Below, piece after piece: positions 50,372 to 59,258 of a DNA stretch of 64,000 nt; the stretch's first letter is position 1; the number at the start of each line of letters is the position of its first letter. The translations under genes were made by a program, and so were the position numbers. Under the pieces are notes generated by a model, which searched no databases, was not told where the DNA came from, and worked only from the letters and a program-made list of their open reading frames with translations. This DNA is from Leadbetterella sp964563435. GTDB lineage: Bacteria; Bacteroidota; Bacteroidia; Cytophagales; Spirosomataceae. The stretch spans positions 51,028 to 115,027 of the forward strand of contig CAZLXI010000011.1 of the NCBI GenBank assembly GCA_964563435.1, written 5' to 3'.

Positions 50372-50550
50372 AGTAAATTTGTTATTTAGTTAGAAATTCT
50401 CGCAATTTTTATCAAATTTTCCACAAAAGCAAGAAAATCGAAATTAAAATCCCATTATAGTTTAAACGGATAATATAAAATTTGGGAATTTTACAGAACT
50501 TCAGTATTTCTGTTCCATTAAGAAATGAGTAAATCGTATTGTCGAATGAT

Positions 50551-51015
50551 CTATAAATCCTGCTCCAAAACATCCTTCAAATATTCCGCCTCGTATCCCT
50601 TCATCAACAGCCAGGCAGTTACTTTCTTTCTGATCACAAAAGGATCCGTTTCAGCAGCCAGGCTCTCCGTCTTTCGGCGGGCAAGTTCTCTCAGTGTATG
50701 GAAATATTCTTCATCATTAATTTCACTCAGCGCTTCCTTAATGCAGTTGGGTGTTATTCCTTTCGCTTTTAATTCGTAGATGATCTTCCTTTTCCCCCAT
50801 TTCTTCACCCGGAATTTACCGCCTGCAAACTGCCGGGCATAACGACTCTCGTTTATGAAGTTCTCCGTAATCAGCCAGACGATAATCTCCTCCGATCTTT
50901 CACGGCTCACGCCCCAGGTTTTCAGCTTCTGACGGACCCCTGCCTGGGTCCTTTCCTGGTAGATGCAGTAAGAGCAGGCCTTTTTGAGAATATCTGTTTC
51001 GTTTATTGCATTCAT
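50551..51015 (-). CDS. recX: Regulatory protein RecX
   Basis: A 154-aa all-helical protein that caps and modulates RecA filaments. Three helical repeats are visible: CSYCIYQERTQAGVRQKLKT; EEIIVWLITENFINESRYAR followed by QFAGGKFRVKKWGKRKI; and KGITPNCIKEALSEI. The central motif ..NESRYAR.F...K....G...I..EL...GI is the family hallmark. recA is not in the window. It is transcribed alone, with no obvious overlap with terC upstream. Confidence 0.92.
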   Translation of the reverse strand: MNAINETDILKKACSYCIYQERTQAGVRQKLKTWGVSRERSEEIIVWLITENFINESRYARQFAGGKFRVKKWGKRKIIYELKAKGITPNCIKEALSEINDEEYFHTLRELARRKTESLAAETDPFVIRKKVTAWLLMKGYEAEYLKDVLEQDL

Positions 51016-51089
51016 GTGTGAAAAAGCTCCGGAGAATCGTCAGAGTACATAATTTCGGAAGTATACGCTGTCTATCGTACTGTATACTC

Positions 51090-52160
51090 CTACTTCGCTG
51101 CTGTCTCCTTCTCCGGCGGAAACAGCAGCGAAGCCACGATACTTACCGCCAGTATGCCCACGATCACCAGAAGGGAATGGACATTGGTAAAACCGATATC
51201 ATGCAGCCAGCTATGCACGAGCATTTTCACCCCTATGAAGGTGAGCAGCACCCCGAGACCGTATTTGAGGTAGGCGAACATGTCGATGATATTCACCAGG
51301 AAGAAGAACATAGACCTCAGCCCCATAATGGCAAACACATTGGAAAAGAAGACGATATAAGGGTCTTTTGTAATGGAGAAGATGGCCGGTATGGAGTCTA
51401 CCGCAAAGATCACATCGGTAAAGGCAATGACCAGGATCACCATGAACAGCGGGGTTACATACAGCTTGTTTTTATCGTATTTGTGCCGGAAGAAAAAGCG
51501 GTCGGCCACAAACCTTTCATAAACATTAAAGAACCGGCCGGTAAGCTTTACGGCCGGGTGGTTTTTGGTATCAATATTCTCTTCTTCCTCTTTCCTGAAC
51601 AGGATACTCAGACCCGTGTATACCAGGAAGCCCCCGAAAACCAGCAGGATCCAGTCGAACTTCTGAATCAGCGCAGCGCCCAGGAAGATAAACACAAAAC
51701 GCAGGACGATCGAGCCGAGTATCCCCCAGACCAGCACTTTTTTATACTGCCTTGGGCGGACACCGAAGGAGTTGAATATCAGGATGAAGACAAAAATGTT
51801 ATCCACAGACAGGGAGTATTCTACCAGGTACCCTGTGATGTATTCCAGCGCCATGTTATTCTGGAACATCTTCAGATCTTTTACATAATCACCTGTAAAA
51901 TCAATGGCCGGGTAATACAGGTCTCCTACATGCTGCAGGTGGGCCGCGTCGCTCACATCATGCACCAGGTAACCGTAATACCTCAGGAAGAAGTAAAAAG
52001 CCACGGCCAGGGAAACCCATACCGCGCTCCAGAAGGCAGCCTCCTTAAATTTCACCACATGCTCTTTCTGCTTACTGAATGCGCCCAGGTCGAGCAGCAT
52101 CACAAAAATGGTAAACAGGGTAAAACCACCGAAAAATATAACCTCGTTAGATAAGCTCAT
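51090..52160 (-). CDS. TerC-family integral membrane protein
   Basis: A 356-aa polytopic protein with eight or nine TM helices. Family motifs are EYITGYLVEYSLSVDNIFVF, RVLFWGILG-like KVLVWGILGSIVLRFVFIFL, VIAFTDVIFAVDSIPAIFSI and PYIVFFSNVFAIMGLRSMFF; the conserved Asp residues in SVDN and DVIFAVDS would line a metal path. Relatives include Alx/TerC, implicated in manganese export and tellurite resistance, and in metallation of exported proteins. The role here is inferred. It has no ter-gene neighbours. Confidence 0.92.
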   Translation of the reverse strand: MSLSNEVIFFGGFTLFTIFVMLLDLGAFSKQKEHVVKFKEAAFWSAVWVSLAVAFYFFLRYYGYLVHDVSDAAHLQHVGDLYYPAIDFTGDYVKDLKMFQNNMALEYITGYLVEYSLSVDNIFVFILIFNSFGVRPRQYKKVLVWGILGSIVLRFVFIFLGAALIQKFDWILLVFGGFLVYTGLSILFRKEEEENIDTKNHPAVKLTGRFFNVYERFVADRFFFRHKYDKNKLYVTPLFMVILVIAFTDVIFAVDSIPAIFSITKDPYIVFFSNVFAIMGLRSMFFFLVNIIDMFAYLKYGLGVLLTFIGVKMLVHSWLHDIGFTNVHSLLVIVGILAVSIVASLLFPPEKETAAK

Positions 52161-52289
52161 TTCTTTAATATAAAGTGCAAAGATAGTGATTAATTGATAA
52201 TGGAGAATGGAGAATTGTTAATGCTGAATTGTTAATGTTTAATGTTTAATTGACGCCCATTCACTCCGAACTCACTACTCATTACTACC

Positions 52290-54185
52290 TTACAACACCG
52301 TCCCCACGAACTCCGCTAACTCCCGCTTCTCTTTCGTTTTTTTGTCCAGCTCCTCCAACAACTGAATCTCTCTGTCTTCATCTATCCCGGCACCCAGCTC
52401 CTCAATAATTTCCTGTATTCTCTTTTTTACACTTTCCAGGGCCAAGAGGAAGATAACCCGGCTGGTGATCTCACCGAGGACTTCTTTGTATTCCGGCACA
52501 AAGATCTCGAACTTCGGCCACTGTTTGCTAAGCTCATGCTTAGGCGACTCCCAATTGATGGCCATTTCCTGGATACGGGGGTCGGGATGGGAGATAAAGT
52601 AACGATCCGGCGGTGTTTCACCCCGGGAATAAAACTCCAGGTATTGCTTATAAATAGCCTGAAGTACCGGGTCAGCGACCATTTCCACATCAGTTTCAGT
52701 AAAAATATAGTCTGCCAGCACGTGACTCTCCCCAATTTTCACCTGCCCGTACAGCACCAGGTCTTTAACCAGCGCCTCCTCCTGGGGGCTGTCGTTTTTC
52801 TCCAGAAACTCCATTTCCAGGTGGCGCTCCGGAGGCGGTGGAACTATTTTTCCGCCGTCAATCTTCTGTGGGGTACGAAGCTGGCTGCCCAGTAGCTTAT
52901 TCCCTTCATTGATAAGAATGTGCTCATCAATATTGAGTAAACGGGCTACTTCCTGGTAAAAAAGCTGCCTTTTCACGGGGTTCGGCACTTTAGTGATAGA
53001 CGCTACCAGGCTTTCGATCAACTCTGCCTTTTTGACGGTATCAGTCCCTACGTCAGCCAGGGAGATCTCCGTTTTAAAGCTTATAAAGTCCTTTTGACTT
53101 TGCTCTACATAACGGGCAAAAGCCTCCCCCCCTACCTTACGGATAAAACTGTCGGGGTCATCACCTTCCGGAAAAACCACGGCCTTCACATTCAGCCCCT
53201 CTTCCAGGATGAGGTCTATTCCCCGAAGCGAAGCTTTGATGCCCGCGGTATCGCCGTCATACAGTACGGTAATGTTATCGCTAAACCTTCCGATAAGGCG
53301 GATCTGCTCTACGGTCAGGGAAGTGCCTGACGAAGCCACCACATTCTCAATACCGGCCTGATGCAGGGAGATCACATCGGTGTAGCCTTCTACCAGGAAA
53401 CAGTTCTCCTTTTGCCGGATGGCATTCTTGGCCTGGTAGATGCCGTAAACGATATGGCTTTTGTGGTAAATCTCGGTTTCGGGAGAGTTGATATATTTGG
53501 GCGCCCGGGCATCGGTTTTCAGTATCCGCGCTCCGAAGGCAATCGTCTTTCCGGCCACATTATGAATGGGAAAGACCACCCGGCCCCGGAAACGATCGAG
53601 AACCACCTGGTTATCTTTCACCGAAACCAGGCCTGCCTTTTCCAGCACTTCTGCAGAAAAGCCTGCTTTGAGGGCCGTCTGGTAAAAGTCGTCGCGGCCT
53701 TCCGGGGCATACCCCAGCCGAAAACGTTCGAGCATGGGTTTTGAAAAGCCCCGCTCCGTAAAATAGCTCCCGCCTATGCTTTGTCCCTCATCGGTATTCA
53801 GCAGCACCTCCCGGAAGTATTTTTCTGCAAATTCGGATACAATGAACAAGCTTTCCCTTTCGTTCTGGGCAGCCAGCTCGGTATCGGTAAATTCTTTCTC
53901 TTTTACTTCAATATTGTACTTTTTGGCCAGCCACTTTAAAGCATCCGGGTAGGAGAACCCTTCCAGGTCCATGATAAAGCGAACCGAATCGCCGCCTTTG
54001 CCGCATCCGAAGCACTTATAGATGCCTTTGGCCGGCGACACAGAAAATGACGGGGTCTTCTCATTGTGAAACGGGCAACATGCGATCAGGTTCGCCCCCC
54101 TTTTTTTCAGGTTGACAAACTCACCTACCACTTCACTGATCTCGGCGGCCTGGAGGATCTGATTTACGGTATCCTGGGGAATCAT
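52290..54185 (-). CDS. dnaG: DNA primase
   Basis: A 631-aa primase that makes RNA primers at the fork. Start ATG 54185, preceded by AGGATG-like sequence; an ATG 15 nt upstream is possible. Zinc ribbon CPFHNEKTPSFSVSPAKGIY continuing KCFGCGKGGD lies near residues 36-62. The TOPRIM region runs through FLVEGYTDVISLHQAGIENV, VLYDGDTAGIKASLRGIDLI and EGDDPDSFI. The C-terminal 190 residues would bind the DnaB helicase. It is divergent from parA across a 214-bp gap with DnaA-box-like sites. Confidence 0.96.
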   Translation of the reverse strand: MIPQDTVNQILQAAEISEVVGEFVNLKKRGANLIACCPFHNEKTPSFSVSPAKGIYKCFGCGKGGDSVRFIMDLEGFSYPDALKWLAKKYNIEVKEKEFTDTELAAQNERESLFIVSEFAEKYFREVLLNTDEGQSIGGSYFTERGFSKPMLERFRLGYAPEGRDDFYQTALKAGFSAEVLEKAGLVSVKDNQVVLDRFRGRVVFPIHNVAGKTIAFGARILKTDARAPKYINSPETEIYHKSHIVYGIYQAKNAIRQKENCFLVEGYTDVISLHQAGIENVVASSGTSLTVEQIRLIGRFSDNITVLYDGDTAGIKASLRGIDLILEEGLNVKAVVFPEGDDPDSFIRKVGGEAFARYVEQSQKDFISFKTEISLADVGTDTVKKAELIESLVASITKVPNPVKRQLFYQEVARLLNIDEHILINEGNKLLGSQLRTPQKIDGGKIVPPPPERHLEMEFLEKNDSPQEEALVKDLVLYGQVKIGESHVLADYIFTETDVEMVADPVLQAIYKQYLEFYSRGETPPDRYFISHPDPRIQEMAINWESPKHELSKQWPKFEIFVPEYKEVLGEITSRVIFLLALESVKKRIQEIIEELGAGIDEDREIQLLEELDKKTKEKRELAEFVGTVL

Positions 54186-54298
54186 CCTGTAAAAATACAT
54201 ATTTACCCCTAAGAGCCTTTTTAAATCTTATCTATTCTCAAAAAAAATCGATCCTCACCTGTCGGGCCGGTCTGAATCAGCGGAGATCGTTCCAAAAC

Positions 54299-54326
54299 TT
54301 TTCCACAATGAGGCTACTTATCGACA
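54299..54326 (+). other. Two DnaA-box-like sequences between dnaG and parA
   Basis: TTTTCCACA (54299-54307) and TTATCGACA (54318-54326), each one mismatch from TTATCCACA, same orientation, 10 nt apart. The setting (dnaG, parAB, gyrB) is suggestive, but two imperfect boxes alone do not make an origin. Confidence 0.3.
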
Positions 54327-54364
54327 ATCCCCGTACGGTTTACTTTTCGTCTTTTTTTATTGTT

Positions 54365-54372
54365 TATCTTTG
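54365..54372 (+). promoter_or_regulatory. -7 element of parA
   Basis: TATCTTTG fits TAnnTTTG exactly, 27 nt before the parA ATG. The T-rich upstream sequence has no exact TTTG at the usual distance. Confidence 0.5.
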
Positions 54373-54399
54373 TTCTCCTTTTTAAAACATTCGATCCCT

Positions 54400-55218
54400 A
54401 TGGGCAAAATTATTTCTATTGTAAACCAGAAAGGCGGGGTGGGAAAAACCACCACAGCTATCAATCTTTCGGCCAGCCTTGCGGTTTTGGATTATAAGAT
54501 TTTACTGGTCGACACCGACCCACAGGCCAATGCCGGCTCGGGTATCGGCGTAGACAGCAAAGAGCAACATCATAACATTTATACGGCCCTCATCGGCCAG
54601 TCGGATATCAAAGACTGCATTGTTAAAACCCAGATCCCCAACCTCGACCTCATCTCCAGTCATATCGACCTGGCGGGTTTTGAGCTGGAGATCGTTAACC
54701 AGGTGGCCCGGGAGTATATCCTGAAAGAGATCGTTAGGGATCTGAAGCAAGACTATGACTTCATCTTTATCGACTGCTCCCCTTCCCTGGGACTGATGGT
54801 GATCAACTCCATTGTCGCTTCTGACGCCGTGCTCATCCCCGTACAATGCGAATATTTTGCTTTGGAGGGCATCGCCCAACTTCAGAAAACCATTGAGATC
54901 ATCAAAAAACGTCTTAACCCGGATCTGGTTACGGAAGGATATGTGCTGACCATGTACGACGGACGCACCAACCTCTCCAAAATGGTGGTAGACGATGTCC
55001 GCCAGCATTTCGGTCCTTTGTCTTTCCAGACACTCGTACCCCGCAATGTTAAGCTGGCAGAAGCCCCGAGCTATGGCGTTCCGGCCCTGCTGATGTTCTC
55101 GGAAGAGGGGGAGTTTGATATCTCTTACCTGGAAAATAAAGGGGCGAAAAGCTATATTGACCTTGCCAAAGAACTTTTAAAAAGAAATAACCTTCCTGAA
55201 ATAAAAAATGGAGAATAA
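54400..55218 (+). CDS. parA: Chromosome-partitioning ATPase ParA (Soj)
   Basis: A 272-aa deviant Walker ATPase that segregates the chromosome with ParB. Start ATG 54400 (an earlier ATG at 54370 lies in the promoter region). Deviant Walker A KGGVGKTT is at residues 11-18; Walker B is DYDFIFIDCSPSLGLMVINS near 118; the ParA signature VLIPVQCEYFALEGIAQL follows. It lacks the N-terminal helix-turn-helix of plasmid ParA proteins, so it is the chromosomal type. parB starts inside its 3' end (11-nt overlap). Confidence 0.95.
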   Translation: MGKIISIVNQKGGVGKTTTAINLSASLAVLDYKILLVDTDPQANAGSGIGVDSKEQHHNIYTALIGQSDIKDCIVKTQIPNLDLISSHIDLAGFELEIVNQVAREYILKEIVRDLKQDYDFIFIDCSPSLGLMVINSIVASDAVLIPVQCEYFALEGIAQLQKTIEIIKKRLNPDLVTEGYVLTMYDGRTNLSKMVVDDVRQHFGPLSFQTLVPRNVKLAEAPSYGVPALLMFSEEGEFDISYLENKGAKSYIDLAKELLKRNNLPEIKNGE

Positions 55219-56062
55219 GGGAAAAGGGCTGAACTCTCTCCTCGGCGATTCCGAACTGGTGGTAAAACGAAAGGTTGCCGCCTTTGTAGGTGTGAAGGAA
55301 ATTGAAACGGACAAGATCAAAGCCGGCGGCTCCCAGCCCCGGAAAGCCTTTGATGAGACGGCCCTGAAAGAACTGGCCGACTCCATCCTCCTGCAGGGGC
55401 TGATCCAACCCATCACGGTAAGAGAAACCCCGGAAGGCCGGTTTGAGATCATTTCCGGCGAACGGCGTTACCGGGCGGCAAAACTGGCCGGGTTATCCAA
55501 AATACCGGCCTACATCCGGGAAGTAGACGACCAACGCTCGCTGGAAATGGCGCTGATCGAAAATATCCAGCGCGAAAACCTTAACCCCATAGAAATTGCC
55601 CTTTCTTACCGGCGGATGATCGAGGAACTGGGCTTCCGGCAGGAAGACCTGGGTAACCGTATCGGCAAAAGCCGCTCCAATATAACCAACTATCTGCGCC
55701 TGTTGAATCTGCCTGCGGATATACAGACGGGGCTGGTGCTCAATGTGGTGACCGTGGGCCAGGTCAGGCCTCTCATTCCCGTCAATGATGCTGCTCTGCA
55801 AATGGATATTTACCAGAAGATCCTTGAAGACAACCTCAGCGCCCGGGAAGTAGAAGCCCTGGTGAAGAAGGGAAATGCTTTTGAGGCGGAAGCAGATGAA
55901 CTGGAAATGCACCGGGAAGATATGCGTATAGAGGAGATGACCTTAAAAGGAAAGACGGCCGTTCCTTTTAAAATCAGGGTTCAGGATATCAATAAGGGAC
56001 AGGTGACCATTAAGTTTTCGGATACCCGGGAGCTCGACCTCATTCTTGAAAAGCTGGGCTGA
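55208..56062 (+). CDS. parB: Chromosome-partitioning CTPase/DNA-binding protein ParB (Spo0J)
   Basis: A 284-aa DNA clamp that loads at parS. The N-terminal CTP-binding region has GERRYRAAKLAGLSKIPAYI and the ENIQRENLNPIEIALSYRRM motif; the helix-turn-helix is LGNRIGKSRSNITNYLRLLN. The C-terminal dimer domain ends RELDLILEKLG. No clear parS site (TGTTTCACGTGAAACA) was found in the window by eye. It overlaps parA by 11 nt. Confidence 0.95.
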   Translation: MENKGKGLNSLLGDSELVVKRKVAAFVGVKEIETDKIKAGGSQPRKAFDETALKELADSILLQGLIQPITVRETPEGRFEIISGERRYRAAKLAGLSKIPAYIREVDDQRSLEMALIENIQRENLNPIEIALSYRRMIEELGFRQEDLGNRIGKSRSNITNYLRLLNLPADIQTGLVLNVVTVGQVRPLIPVNDAALQMDIYQKILEDNLSAREVEALVKKGNAFEAEADELEMHREDMRIEEMTLKGKTAVPFKIRVQDINKGQVTIKFSDTRELDLILEKLG

Positions 56063-56101
56063 TCAAATACAAAACCCGTTCATAAATAGGTACTGCCGGA
56101 A

Positions 56102-56133
56102 ATTGAATAAGTGCCCTGAATTCATTATCTTTG
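56102..56133 (+). promoter_or_regulatory. Promoter of gyrB
   Basis: ATTG (56102-56105), 20 nt, TATCTTTG (56126-56133). The -7 element is exact and the -33 has one mismatch. Leader of about 70 nt. Confidence 0.6.
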
Positions 56134-56208
56134 TAAGATTTTTCAACACATTTTGAAATGAAAAATTCCCTGTCTTCCTGAGACAATGTATAACCGACAA
56201 AACAACTT

Positions 56209-58158
56209 ATGAGCGAAAACAAAAACAAGGACTATTCAGCGAGCAATATACAGGTACTGGAGGGGCTGGAAGCTGTACGAAAAAGACCGGCCATGTACAT
56301 AGGTGATATCGGATTCAAAGGTCTTCACCACCTGATCTGGGAGGTAGTAGACAACTCGATCGATGAAGCCATGGCAGGGTATTGTGACAGAATCGATACA
56401 ACGATCAACGAGGATAATTCCATTACCGTAAAGGATAACGGACGGGGGATTCCTACCGGATGGCATGAGAAAGAACAGAAATCTGCCCTGGAGGTGGTGT
56501 TAACGGTACTTCATGCGGGGGGAAAGTTTGACAAAGATACCTATAAGGTTTCCGGTGGTCTTCACGGTGTGGGGGTTTCCTGTGTGAATGCCCTTTCCTC
56601 CCATTTGAGGGCGGAAATTCACCGCGAAGGGAAGATCTTCGAGCAGGAGTTCTCGATCGGGAAACCGCTTTATCCGACCCGGGAGATCGGGGTCACCGAT
56701 TACCGCGGAACTATCATTTATTTTAAACCGGACGATTCGATCTTCCAGGTAACGGAATATAAATATGAGACTGTTGCCAACCGTCTTCGTGAGCTTTCAT
56801 TTCTGAACAAGGGGATCACGCTTACGCTGACCGACAAACGGGAGCCGGATGAGGAAGGAAACCCTAAATATGAGGAGTTTCATTCCGACGGCGGGCTGAT
56901 CGAGTTTGTAGAGTATCTTGATAAAAGCCGGGAAAGGCTGATCCCTGTTCCGATGTATATGGAAGGACAGAGGGATGGGGTTCCGGTAGAGGTATCCATG
57001 ATCTACAATACATCTTACTCCGAGAATGTATCTTCCTTTGTGAACAATATCAATACTCCGGAAGGCGGTACACACGTATCGGGTTTCCGGATGGCGCTAA
57101 CCCGTACACTAAAGGCCTATGCCGACAAGTCGGGTTTACTGGCCAAAGAGAAAATCGAGATCTCGGGCGACGACTTCCGGGAAGGGCTGACCGCCGTTAT
57201 TTCCGTTAAAGTGGCTGAACCGCAGTTCGAAGGGCAGACCAAGTCTAAGCTCGGAAACTCGGAGGTGACCGCAGCCGTGAGCGGATGCGTTCAGGAAATG
57301 CTGGAAAACTATCTCGAGGAGAACCCGAAAGACGCCAAAATCATTGTGGATAAGGTGATACTGGCGGCACGTGCGCGGATAGCAGCCAAGAAAGCCCGGG
57401 AGATGGTGCAGCGTAAAAATGTGCTGATAGGCTCAGGACTTCCCGGAAAGCTGGCCGACTGCTCCGAATCGGATCCGGCGCTTTGTGAGGTCTATCTGGT
57501 GGAGGGCGATTCTGCAGGTGGATCTGCCAAACAGGGACGCGACCGGAACTTCCAGGCCATACTACCGCTGAAAGGAAAAATCCTGAATGTGGAAAAGGCC
57601 CAGGAATACAAGATCTACGAAAACGACGAGATCAAAAATATATTCACGGCATTGGGTGTTCAGATGGGAAGAGAGGGCGACGAAAGAGCTCTGAACCTGG
57701 ATAAGCTCCGCTATCATAAGATCATCATCATGACAGATGCCGATATAGACGGAAGCCACATCCGTACACTGATTCTGACTTTCTTCTACCGCTTTATGCG
57801 GGAGATTATTGACAGGGGCTATCTGTATATTGCTCAGCCCCCGCTCTACCTGGTTAAGAAAGGGAAAGACGAAGTATACGCCTGGAGCGAGGATCAGCGC
57901 TATGCAGCGGTAAAACAACTTGCCGGCACCGGTAAAGAAGAAAATGTAGGTGTTCAGCGGTACAAAGGCCTTGGAGAAATGAACCCTGAGCAGCTTTGGG
58001 TAACCACCATGAACCCGGTAAACCGGATGCTGAAGCAGGTGACCATCGAATCAGCCGTAGAAGCCGACATGCTATTCTCCATGCTGATGGGCGATGAAGT
58101 ACCTCCGCGCAGGGAGTTTATTGAGAAGAATGCGAAATACGCGAATGTGGACGCGTAA
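56209..58158 (+). CDS. gyrB: DNA gyrase subunit B
   Basis: A 649-aa GHKL ATPase subunit that drives negative supercoiling. N-terminal QVLEGLEAVRKRPAMYIGDI and NSIDEAMAGYCD; ATP-site KVSGGLHGVGVSCVNALSSH near residues 115-135; TOPRIM domain with VYLVEGDSAGGSAKQGRDRN near 425-445 and TDADIDGSHIRTLILTFFYR near 508; C-terminal RYKGLGEMNPEQLW. Typical length without the enterobacterial insert. QTKSKLGNSEV and the sequence overall fit GyrB rather than ParE. gyrA is not nearby. Confidence 0.97.
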   Translation: MSENKNKDYSASNIQVLEGLEAVRKRPAMYIGDIGFKGLHHLIWEVVDNSIDEAMAGYCDRIDTTINEDNSITVKDNGRGIPTGWHEKEQKSALEVVLTVLHAGGKFDKDTYKVSGGLHGVGVSCVNALSSHLRAEIHREGKIFEQEFSIGKPLYPTREIGVTDYRGTIIYFKPDDSIFQVTEYKYETVANRLRELSFLNKGITLTLTDKREPDEEGNPKYEEFHSDGGLIEFVEYLDKSRERLIPVPMYMEGQRDGVPVEVSMIYNTSYSENVSSFVNNINTPEGGTHVSGFRMALTRTLKAYADKSGLLAKEKIEISGDDFREGLTAVISVKVAEPQFEGQTKSKLGNSEVTAAVSGCVQEMLENYLEENPKDAKIIVDKVILAARARIAAKKAREMVQRKNVLIGSGLPGKLADCSESDPALCEVYLVEGDSAGGSAKQGRDRNFQAILPLKGKILNVEKAQEYKIYENDEIKNIFTALGVQMGREGDERALNLDKLRYHKIIIMTDADIDGSHIRTLILTFFYRFMREIIDRGYLYIAQPPLYLVKKGKDEVYAWSEDQRYAAVKQLAGTGKEENVGVQRYKGLGEMNPEQLWVTTMNPVNRMLKQVTIESAVEADMLFSMLMGDEVPPRREFIEKNAKYANVDA

Positions 58159-58167
58159 ACAGATAAA

Positions 58168-58196
58168 AAAGCGGGGTCTCTATCCCCGCTTTTTTT
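58168..58196. terminator. Bidirectional terminator between gyrB and the epimerase
   Basis: AAAGCGGGG (58168-58176), loop TCTCTAT, CCCCGCTTT (58184-58192), then T run; the opposite side is A-rich, so it can serve both converging genes. The epimerase stop (58195-58197) overlaps its edge. Confidence 0.9.
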
Positions 58197-59235
58197 ATAA
58201 AGATATATCTTCAGAACCTGCAGGATCTTCAGGACCATAATACCACCGGAACCAGTCAACAAACCGCTTTACCCCTTCTTTTACAGATACTCCCGGAGAA
58301 TAGCCGAAATCTTCTTTCAGCTTACTCACATCGGCCCAGGTTTCTTCTACATCACCCGGCTGCATGGGGAGCATTTTTTTATGTGCTTCTCTGCCCGTAT
58401 AGTTTTCAATCTCCCGGATAAAATCCAGGAGCCTCACCGGTTGACTATTCCCGATATTGTAGATGGCCCGGGGCTGCCTCCATTCTTTTTGCCTGACGAT
58501 ATTCCGTATTCCCCCGACTATATCATCCACGTAAGTAAAATCACGGGAAAGGCGCCCTTCATTAAATACTTTAACCGGTTGGTTTTTCAATATGGCTTCC
58601 GTAAAAAGTGACATGGCCATATCCGGTCTCCCCCAGGGACCATACACTGTAAAGAACCTTAACCCAACCGTATTTATACCATACAGGTGGCTATAAGTGT
58701 AGGCCATCAGCTCATTGCTTTTTTTGGTAGCCGCATACAGGCTTAAGGGGTGGTCTACCCGGGCCTCTTCCCTGAACGGAATTTCATTACTCCCCCCGTA
58801 AACCGACGAACTGGAAGCATAGATCAAACGTCTGACATGATGATGCCGGGTACATTCCAGAATATTTACAAAACCTGTAAGATTGGACTTCACGTAATCA
58901 TCCGGGTGGTCAATGGAATATCTTACCCCCACCTGTGCGGCCAGGTGGATGATCATATCAAAGTCTTGTAAACGGAATAGTGCATGCAATCTCTCCTGGT
59001 CTGTCAAATCAAGCTTCTGAAAGCTGTATTTCCTGTATTTCTTACTTTTTCCCGGCGTTTCCACTGCGATCTCCTCCCGCTTAATACCACATTCAGCGAG
59101 TCTCGCATATTTCAGATTTATATCATAGTAAGCATTAATATTATCAATACCCACCACTTCAAAATCTTCTTCCATCAGCATTTTAACCACATGGAACCCG
59201 ATAAATCCTGCCGCACCCGTAACCAAAACTTTCAT
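58195..59235 (-). CDS. NAD-dependent epimerase, UDP-glucuronate 4-epimerase type
   Basis: A 346-aa extended SDR. Rossmann motif GAAGFIGFHVVKML at residues 7-20; NINAYYDINLKYARL and VGVRYSIDHPDDYVKSNLTG are typical of UDP-glucuronate 4-epimerases. The catalytic site is ASSSSVYGGSNEIPF with YAATKKSNELMAY (YxxxK). FFTVYGPWGRPDMAM and VKVFNEGRLSRDFTYVDDIV complete the family pattern. It makes UDP-galacturonate for surface polysaccharide. It lies 23 nt after the GT39 gene on the same strand. Confidence 0.92.
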   Translation of the reverse strand: MKVLVTGAAGFIGFHVVKMLMEEDFEVVGIDNINAYYDINLKYARLAECGIKREEIAVETPGKSKKYRKYSFQKLDLTDQERLHALFRLQDFDMIIHLAAQVGVRYSIDHPDDYVKSNLTGFVNILECTRHHHVRRLIYASSSSVYGGSNEIPFREEARVDHPLSLYAATKKSNELMAYTYSHLYGINTVGLRFFTVYGPWGRPDMAMSLFTEAILKNQPVKVFNEGRLSRDFTYVDDIVGGIRNIVRQKEWRQPRAIYNIGNSQPVRLLDFIREIENYTGREAHKKMLPMQPGDVEETWADVSKLKEDFGYSPGVSVKEGVKRFVDWFRWYYGPEDPAGSEDISL

Positions 59236-59258
59236 ATACGCTGTATTTCGATTCGTAA

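Noticed and set aside
51006..52154. Plus-strand open frame of 382 codons opposite terC
   Set aside because: Composition is His/Gln/Asp-rich without hydrophobic core, while the minus strand encodes an evident TerC membrane protein.
54400..56062. parS site near parAB
   Set aside because: No sequence close to TGTTTCACGTGAAACA was seen by eye here or elsewhere in the window; CACGTG occurrences lie in unrelated coding contexts.
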